Shown: piece by piece, positions 58,930-64,000 of the stretch
How positions within the stretch are numbered: the first letter of the stretch is position 1
How the letters are laid out: each line of letters starts with the position of its first letter
Assembly (NCBI RefSeq): GCF_021287045.1
Contig: NZ_JAJTBG010000010.1
Coordinates: 62,001 to 126,000 of the forward strand
DNA from: Oryzomicrobium sp.
GTDB taxonomy: Bacteria; Pseudomonadota; Gammaproteobacteria; Burkholderiales; Rhodocyclaceae
Length of the DNA: 64,000 nt
Direction: 5' to 3'
Program-made: the position numbers and the translations under genes
Notes under the pieces: generated by a model
Seen by the model: only the letters and a program-made list of their open reading frames with translations
What the model was told of the DNA's origin: nothing
Database searches by the model: none

Positions 58930-59749
58930 GGCCCGGAGTGTAACGACAAAATCCCTGGCCCGGATGGCGGCCGTCGCCCTGGTGGCCCTGGCCAGCCTCA
59001 CCGCCGGCTGCGGCCTGCTGCCCGAAGTGAAGGACGAGACCCTGGGCTGGTCGGCCAACAAGCTCTATAGCGAAGCCAAGGATTCCATGAACGACGGCGC
59101 CTGGGACAAGGCGATCAAGCTGTTCGAGAAGCTCGAGGCCCGCTACCCCTACGGCCGCTACGCCCAGCAGGCCCAGATCGAAGTGGCCTACGCCTACTTC
59201 AAGAGCGGCGAACAGGCGTCGGCCATCGCCGCCTGCGACCGCTTCATCAAGCTCCACCCCAGCCACCCCAACGTGGATTACATGTATTACCTGAAGGGTC
59301 TGGCCAGCTTCAACGACGACCTGGGGGTGATGGGCCACGTCAGCATGCAGGACGAGACCGAGCGCGACCCCAAGGGCATGCGCGAGGCCTTCGACGCCTT
59401 CCGCCAGCTGGCGATCCGCTTCCCCGACAGCAAGTACACCCAGGACGCGGTGCTGCGCATGAAGTACCTGGTGAACGCCATGGCCTCCAACGAGGTGCAC
59501 GTGGCCCGCTACTACATGAAGCGGGGCGCCTACCTGGCGGCGGTGAACCGGGCCCAGTCGGCGGTGCTCAACTATCCCGACGCACCGGCCATCGAGGAAG
59601 CCCTGTTCATCATGGTCAAGGGCTACGACAGCATGGGCATGACCGACCTGCGCGACGACGCGGAACGGGTGATGAAGAAGAACTTCCCCAACAGCACCTA
59701 TTACGCCCAGGGCCTGGACCGCAAGGTGCCCTGGTGGAAGCTGTGGTGA
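58928..59749 (+). CDS. bamD: Outer membrane assembly lipoprotein BamD
   Basis: TPR lipoprotein of the BAM complex. The ATG at 58928 (or GTG at 58910) precedes a signal peptide and lipobox LTAGC. Tetratricopeptide repeats include AWDKAIKLFEKLEARYPYGRYAQQAQ, EQASAIAACDRFIKLHPSHPNVDY and PDSKYTQDAVLRMKYLVNAM, matching ComL/BamD. 273 residues from 58928. Divergent from rluD. Confidence 0.95.
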   Translation: MARSVTTKSLARMAAVALVALASLTAGCGLLPEVKDETLGWSANKLYSEAKDSMNDGAWDKAIKLFEKLEARYPYGRYAQQAQIEVAYAYFKSGEQASAIAACDRFIKLHPSHPNVDYMYYLKGLASFNDDLGVMGHVSMQDETERDPKGMREAFDAFRQLAIRFPDSKYTQDAVLRMKYLVNAMASNEVHVARYYMKRGAYLAAVNRAQSAVLNYPDAPAIEEALFIMVKGYDSMGMTDLRDDAERVMKKNFPNSTYYAQGLDRKVPWWKLW

Positions 59750-59807
59750 GAACGGCCATTGCCCGCCCGACCCACGCCTGACGGCGGGTCGGAGCAAGCG
59801 ATGCAAA

Positions 59808-59841
59808 AATCCCCCCGGTGCGAACCGGGGGGATTTTTTTG
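59808..59841. terminator. Terminator between bamD and fabF
   Basis: AATCCCCCCGGT (59808-59819) pairs with ACCGGGGGGATT (59824-59835), 4-base loop, followed by T-run; A-run on the left gives bidirectional function. Confidence 0.9.
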
Positions 59842-59891
59842 TGCCATGCCGCCGCGCTCATCAGGCGTCCGGCGGCCCGCACCACTTGCCG

Positions 59892-61205
59892 TCACTCCGC
59901 CAGGCGTTTGAAGATCAGGCAGGCGTTGGTGCCGCCGAAACCGAAGGAATTGGACAGGGCATAGTCCACCCGGCGGCGCTTGGCCTCGCCCGGCACCAGG
60001 TCCAGGCCGGCGCACTCGGGCGACGGGGTTTCCAGGTTGCGGGTGGGAGGCACGATCTGGTCGCGCAGGGCGAGAACCGACAGGATCGCCTCCACGCTGC
60101 CCGCCGCACCGAGCAGGTGGCCCATGGACGACTTGGTCGAGGAGATCGACAGGCCACCGCTCCGGGCATGGTCGCCGAACACCCGCAGGATGGCGGCGAT
60201 CTCCGCCAGGTCGCCGGCGTGGGTCGAGGTGGAATGGGCGTTGAGGTAATCCACCGCCGCCGGGGCGATGCCGGCGCGGCGCAGGGCCGCCGCCATGGCC
60301 CGGGCCGCCCCGTCGCCGTCTTCCGGGGGCGAGACGATGTGGTAGGCATCGCCGGAAATGCCGTAGCCCACCACTTCGGCGTAGATGTGGGCGCCGCGCC
60401 GGCGGGCGTGGTCGTAATCCTCCAGCACCACGATGCCGCTGCCCTCGCCCATGACGAAGCCGTCCCGGGCCACGTCCCAGGGGCGCGAGGCCCGCTCCGG
60501 GTCGTCGTTGAAGGCGGTGGACAGGGCCCGGGCGGCGGCGAAGCCGGCCATGCCCAGTTCGCAGATGGCCCCTTCGGTGCCGCCGGCCACCATCACGTCG
60601 GCGTCGTCCAGGGCGATCATCCGCGCCGCATCGCCGATGGCGTGGGCGCCGGAGGCGCAGGCCGTGACCGCGGCGTGGGTCGGGCCGCGAAAGCCATGGT
60701 TGATGGCAATGTGCCCCGCCGCCAGGTTGATCAGGCTGGAGGGGATGAAGAAGGGCGAGATGCGCCGCGCCGACGAACGCTCCAGGGTACGGGCCGCTGC
60801 CTCGATGGCCGGCAGGCCGCCGATGCCGGCGCCGACCATGACCCCGGTGCGGTTGCGCGACTCCACGTCGTCGGGCCGCCAGGCCGCGTCCTCGATGGCC
60901 TCATGGGCCGCCGCCAGGGCGTAGAGGATGAAGGCATCCATCTTTTTCAATTCCTTGGCGTCGGCCCATTCGGTGGGATCGAAGCCCCCGTCGGCGCGCT
61001 TGCCTTCGGGCAGCTGGCCGGCGATCTTGCTGTTGAGGTTGGCCGTGTCGAAGCGCTCGACCCGACGCACGCCGCTCTTGCCGGCCAGCAGGTTGGTCCA
61101 GGTAGGCGTGACCCCCACCCCCAGAGGGGTCGCCAGGCCCAGGCCGGTGACGACGACGCGGCGCAGGCCGAGGGGATGGGGCAGCACGTGGGCGGATTGG
61201 CTCAT
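59892..61205 (-). CDS. fabF: Solitary 3-oxoacyl-ACP synthase II (FabF-type)
   Basis: 437-residue condensing enzyme. Catalytic residues are present: Cys in TACASGAHAIGDAA, His in NAHSTSTHAGD and His in KSSMGHLLGAAGS. FGFGGTNACLIF ends the domain. The start is at 61205. Not linked to acpP or other fab genes, so it is a second FabF-type copy or a dedicated KAS; substrate range unknown. Confidence 0.9.
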   Translation of the reverse strand: MSQSAHVLPHPLGLRRVVVTGLGLATPLGVGVTPTWTNLLAGKSGVRRVERFDTANLNSKIAGQLPEGKRADGGFDPTEWADAKELKKMDAFILYALAAAHEAIEDAAWRPDDVESRNRTGVMVGAGIGGLPAIEAAARTLERSSARRISPFFIPSSLINLAAGHIAINHGFRGPTHAAVTACASGAHAIGDAARMIALDDADVMVAGGTEGAICELGMAGFAAARALSTAFNDDPERASRPWDVARDGFVMGEGSGIVVLEDYDHARRRGAHIYAEVVGYGISGDAYHIVSPPEDGDGAARAMAAALRRAGIAPAAVDYLNAHSTSTHAGDLAEIAAILRVFGDHARSGGLSISSTKSSMGHLLGAAGSVEAILSVLALRDQIVPPTRNLETPSPECAGLDLVPGEAKRRRVDYALSNSFGFGGTNACLIFKRLAE

Positions 61206-61332
61206 GCAGGAGTCTCGCAAAGAAAGGTGGGTAGGCCGCGCCGGCATAGGGCGCCCGGGCGGAAGCAGCGGAGAACGCTGGGAAGGCAGTGGCAGCCGGA
61301 AAGATGGAGGGAGGGAGGCAAAGGGAGCCAGG

Positions 61333-61842
61333 TCAGTCGCCCGCCCCACCTTCCCACAGGGCCCGCACCTGGGCCGCCCGGGCCTCGACCCGGGCGGTGG
61401 CCGCCGGGCCGGGCCGCAGGCGCACCCGGTCCACGGTGATCGGCTGGCCGGTGCGCCGGTCCACCACCTGGGATTCGATGACGTGGCCGTCCCCCGGCGT
61501 CACCTGCTGCACGGCCAGCCCGTCCGGGGTCAGGTACTTGTTGCCCCAGTCGAACAGCACCACCAGCACGGGAAAGAGGTCGGCCCCCATGGGGGTCAGC
61601 AGGTATTCGCAGCGGGGCGGCCGGTCGCTGTAGTTGCGCCGCTCCAGCAGCCCCCGCTCCACCAGGTGCTTGAGGCGGCGGGTCAGGGTGTTGGTGGGAA
61701 TACCCAGGCTTTGCTGGAACTCGTCGAAGCGCCGGCAGCCCTGGAAGGCGTCCCGCAGGATGAGGAGGCTCCAGGATTCGCCGATGCAGCTCAGGGCCCG
61801 GGCGGTGGGGCACTCCATGGAATCGAAGCTGGTGGTGCGCAT
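61333..61842 (-). CDS. HxlR-family transcriptional regulator with extended tail
   Basis: 169 residues. Winged helix-turn-helix of the HxlR family: CPTARALSCIGESWSLLILRDAFQG, RRFDEFQQSLGIPTNTLTRRLKHLVERGLLERR and the wing YSDRPPRCEYLLTPMGADLFPVL. The C-terminal 55 residues are an extension beyond the usual 110-120. Divergent from an MFS transporter, which is a common HxlR target; a short AAGTAACTT palindrome sits at 61859-61867 just upstream of its start. Confidence 0.88.
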   Translation of the reverse strand: MRTTSFDSMECPTARALSCIGESWSLLILRDAFQGCRRFDEFQQSLGIPTNTLTRRLKHLVERGLLERRNYSDRPPRCEYLLTPMGADLFPVLVVLFDWGNKYLTPDGLAVQQVTPGDGHVIESQVVDRRTGQPITVDRVRLRPGPAATARVEARAAQVRALWEGGAGD

Positions 61843-61858
61843 GGGGCGGAGCCTAATC

Positions 61859-61867
61859 AAGTAACTT
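61859..61867. promoter_or_regulatory. Palindrome AAGTAACTT, possible HxlR site
   Basis: AAGT-A-ACTT inverted repeat in the 221-bp region between the divergent HxlR and MFS genes; the length and position suit an HxlR operator, though the match to known boxes is only resemblance. Confidence 0.4.
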
Positions 61868-62063
61868 CAAATATGCAAGCAAATATCCGAACGGCTCATC
61901 CTGGCCCGCGCACCCGCCACCAGGCGACGTCCTGGCGGGGGCGCGGGATAATGGATAGGCGGCAGCCGCAGCCCCGCCGGCCGCCTTCACGGCAGGGGGC
62001 GAACCCGCGTCCCGGGTGCCTGTCCCACCAGGCAGCCGCCCCGCAATACAACAACAACGCACC

Positions 62064-63506
62064 ATGACACCCCCCAACGCCTCCGTTCCCGCCACCCCGC
62101 CCCACTCCCCACGCCTGCTGCTGTGGCTGGTGGCCATCGGCTTCTTCATGCAGACCCTGGACGCCACCATCGTCAACACGGCCCTGCCGGCCATGGCGGA
62201 AAGCCTGGGGGAAAGCCCCCTGCGCATGCAGTCGGTGGTGATCGCCTACGCCCTGACCATGGCCATGCTGATCCCGGCCTCGGGCTGGCTGGCGGACCGC
62301 TTCGGCACCCGGCCGACCTTCATCGGCGCCATCGCCCTGTTCGTCGTCGGATCGGTGCTATGCGCCCTCTCCCCCAACCTGAGCCTGCTGGTGGCGGCCC
62401 GGGTGGTGCAGGGGCTGGGCGGGGCGCTGCTCCTGCCGGTGGGCCGGCTGGCGGTGCTGCGCACCTTTCCCGGGGAAAAATTCCTGCCGGCCATGAGCTT
62501 CGTCACCATCCCCGGGCTGATCGGCCCCCTGCTCGGCCCGCCCCTGGGCGGTTGGCTGTCGGAGGCGGTGTCGTGGCACTGGATTTTCCTCATCAACGTG
62601 CCGGTGGGCCTGGTGGGCTTCTTCGCCACCCTGGCGGTGATGCCCGACATCCGCGGCCGCTCGCCGGACCGCTTCGACCTGGCCGGCTATCTGCTGCTGG
62701 CCCTGGGCATGGTGCTGATCTCCCTGGCCCTGGACGGAGTGTCCGAACTGGGACTGCGCCGCGCCACGGTGCTGGTGATGCTGGTGGCGGGCTTCGCCGC
62801 CCTGGCCGCCTACTGGCTGCGGGCGGCGCGCCATCCCCAGCCCCTCTTTCCGCCCCGGCTGTTCCACGTCCCCACCTTCAGCGTCGGCCTGCTCGGCAAC
62901 CTGTTCGCCCGCCTGGGCAGCGGCAGCATGCCCTACCTGATTCCCCTGCTGCTCCAGGTAAACCTGGGCTTTTCCCCCAGCGAATCGGGCTTGATGATGA
63001 TCCCGGTGGCGGCGGCCGGCATCTTTACCAAACGCCTGATCACCCCGTTGATCCAGTATTACGGCTACCGCCGCATCCTGGTGGGCAACACCTTCCTGCT
63101 CGGCCTGGCCATGGCCAGCTTCGCCTGGATCGCTCCGGGAGAGCCGACCTGGCTGCGTTTCTTGCAGCTGGTGTTCTTCGGCATGGTCAATTCGGCCCAG
63201 TTCACCGCCATGAACACAGTGACCCTGAAGGACCTGGATTCGACCCTGGCCAGCGGCGGCAACAGCCTGTTGTCGATGGTGATGATGCTGTCCATGAGCA
63301 TGGGCGTGGCCTGCGCCGGGGCGATCCTGGACATTTTTTCCGACCTGCTCGCCGCGGGCGGCCCCGGCACCGCCCAGCCGGCCTTCCAGGCCACCTTCGC
63401 CACCATGGGGCTGATGACCACCCTGTCGGCGGCCATCTTCTGGCAACTGACCCCCGCCACCCCGCACCGCCCCGGGGAGCGCAGCGCGGCGGCCGATCTG
63501 GAATGA
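62064..63506 (+). CDS. MFS drug/solute exporter (DHA2-like)
   Basis: 480-residue major facilitator protein with about fourteen hydrophobic helices. The N-terminal FFMQTLDATIVNTALPAMAESL matches motif D1 of the DHA2 drug/proton antiporters, and LADRFGTRPTFIGAIALF motif A. Substrate unknown. It faces the HxlR gene, which suggests inducible efflux. Confidence 0.88.
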   Translation: MTPPNASVPATPPHSPRLLLWLVAIGFFMQTLDATIVNTALPAMAESLGESPLRMQSVVIAYALTMAMLIPASGWLADRFGTRPTFIGAIALFVVGSVLCALSPNLSLLVAARVVQGLGGALLLPVGRLAVLRTFPGEKFLPAMSFVTIPGLIGPLLGPPLGGWLSEAVSWHWIFLINVPVGLVGFFATLAVMPDIRGRSPDRFDLAGYLLLALGMVLISLALDGVSELGLRRATVLVMLVAGFAALAAYWLRAARHPQPLFPPRLFHVPTFSVGLLGNLFARLGSGSMPYLIPLLLQVNLGFSPSESGLMMIPVAAAGIFTKRLITPLIQYYGYRRILVGNTFLLGLAMASFAWIAPGEPTWLRFLQLVFFGMVNSAQFTAMNTVTLKDLDSTLASGGNSLLSMVMMLSMSMGVACAGAILDIFSDLLAAGGPGTAQPAFQATFATMGLMTTLSAAIFWQLTPATPHRPGERSAAADLE

Positions 63507-63556
63507 CCCGGGACCAAACCCCGCGCCAGTAGCCGGGTTTCAGCCTGCCTACGCGG

Positions 63557-63619
63557 AAAGCCGCGCCAGTGCTTGATCTTCGCGGCAGCACTACCAGGAT
63601 CGAGCACTGGCGCGGCTTT
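63557..63619 (+). terminator. Long inverted repeat after the MFS gene
   Basis: Left arm 63557-63578 and right arm 63598-63619 (AAAGCCGCGCCAGTGCT... complementary except one G-T), 19-base loop, followed by TTTT. A 22-bp stem is long for a terminator, and it could also be a repeat element, but the position after the MFS stop favours transcription termination. Confidence 0.6.
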
Positions 63620-63651
63620 TCAGCCTAGGCATTCAGCGATTCCACAAACGC

Positions 63652-63676
63652 CGACGCCCCGCATGGCGGGGCGTCG
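63652..63676. other. Perfect GC hairpin near the 4-OT gene
   Basis: CGACGCCCCGC and its complement, three-base centre, 64 bp after the leftward 4-OT stop; no T-run. May be a transcript end or stem of a small RNA. Confidence 0.45.
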
Positions 63677-63739
63677 AATGGGCTATGCCCGCAACGCGGT
63701 CATGGACCGGCCGTCACGGCATCGGCAGTCGAGAACGGC

Positions 63740-63943
63740 TCATTGCCCCTTCTGCCGGCGCACCGTCACGGTTTCTCCAGCGATGCCCCAGTTGTCGGTA
63801 TTCACCTCGTCGATCACCACCACCGTGGTGGCCGGGTTCTTGCCCATCACCTCCTGGAGCAGCTTGGTGGCGCCGGCAATCAGGGCCGCCTTCTTTTCCG
63901 GGGTGACGTTCTCGTTGGTGATCTTGATGTTGACGTAGGGCAT
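63740..63943 (-). CDS. 4-oxalocrotonate tautomerase family enzyme
   Basis: 67-residue beta-alpha-beta tautomerase. After removal of Met the N-terminal Pro1 is the base; PYVNIKITNENVTPEKKAALI and VVVIDEVNTDNWGIAGETV are the family pattern. Members isomerise 2-hydroxymuconate or have dehalogenase/other activities; the aromatic meta-cleavage genes are not in the window, so the substrate is unknown. Confidence 0.9.
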   Translation of the reverse strand: MPYVNIKITNENVTPEKKAALIAGATKLLQEVMGKNPATTVVVIDEVNTDNWGIAGETVTVRRQKGQ

Positions 63944-64000
63944 GGTCGTTCTCGCGGGGTGGTGAAAAAGAAGGACTGGGATTGGGTGCTGTCCGTCAGG

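Overview
The window is a GC-rich chromosomal segment of a betaproteobacterium. Gene orders (pyrG-kdsA-eno-ftsB; rimP-nusA-infB-rbfA-truB-rpsO-pnp; trpS-scpA-scpB-rluB), a polyhydroxybutyrate cluster, NnrS, a Cti fatty-acid isomerase and several c-di-GMP and type IV pilus genes fit the Rhodocyclales, perhaps an Azospira/Dechlorosoma-like organism. That placement is inference from protein style and gene order; no rRNA is present to confirm it. Almost all of the sequence is dense housekeeping DNA.

Layout: 1-5.4 kb holds a SIMPL protein and the leftward operon pyrG-kdsA-DUF1330-eno-ftsB. 5.6-11.3 kb runs rightward as dapC-dapD-pilU-dapE-prmB (lysine/peptidoglycan precursor synthesis with a pilus-retraction ATPase inside it). 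Cti follows at 11.4-13.8 kb. From 13.8 to 16.2 kb lies a small accessory islet with two phage-repressor-like proteins, an excisionase-like protein, an unknown membrane protein and several palindromic operators. It ends at a tRNA cluster (Pro, Arg, His, leftward). dksA follows, then the leftward translation/RNA block pnp, rpsO, truB, rbfA, infB, nusA, rimP (17.2-26.4 kb), then rluB, scpB, scpA, trpS, an M50 protease, a YciO-type protein and a PHP phosphoesterase (26.4-32.8 kb).

33-36 kb carries bacterioferritin, Bfd with a Fur-type operator, gcvH, a gamma carbonic anhydrase and an orphan fliW. 35.8-41.3 kb is a two-gene signalling operon: a four-PAS histidine kinase and a REC-DUF3369-GGDEF-EAL response regulator whose GGDEF motif is degenerate. 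Then come tex, an ArsC/Spx-like protein, hslO (Hsp33), two small proteins, nnrS, an FAD-linked dehydrogenase, a patatin-like protein, rimO and the leftward PHB genes phaC-phaB-phaR (41.6-55.4 kb). The last 8 kb contains a small membrane protein, a ZIP transporter, pgeF-rluD divergent from bamD, a solitary FabF-type synthase, a divergent HxlR regulator/MFS pair and a 4-oxalocrotonate tautomerase.

The most notable points are: (i) an Hsp33 that has lost two of the four zinc/redox-switch cysteines; (ii) a bacterioferritin that keeps the haem Met52 but lacks three of six ferroxidase ligands; (iii) the phage-like regulatory islet beside the tRNA cluster; (iv) intrinsic-terminator hairpins in the rimP leader and between infB and rbfA; (v) a terminator hairpin whose loop carries the ftsB stop codon; (vi) a C11 homopolymer and AT-rich direct repeat in the tex-arsC gap. 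No complete, obviously new multi-gene system was found; the islet is the best candidate.
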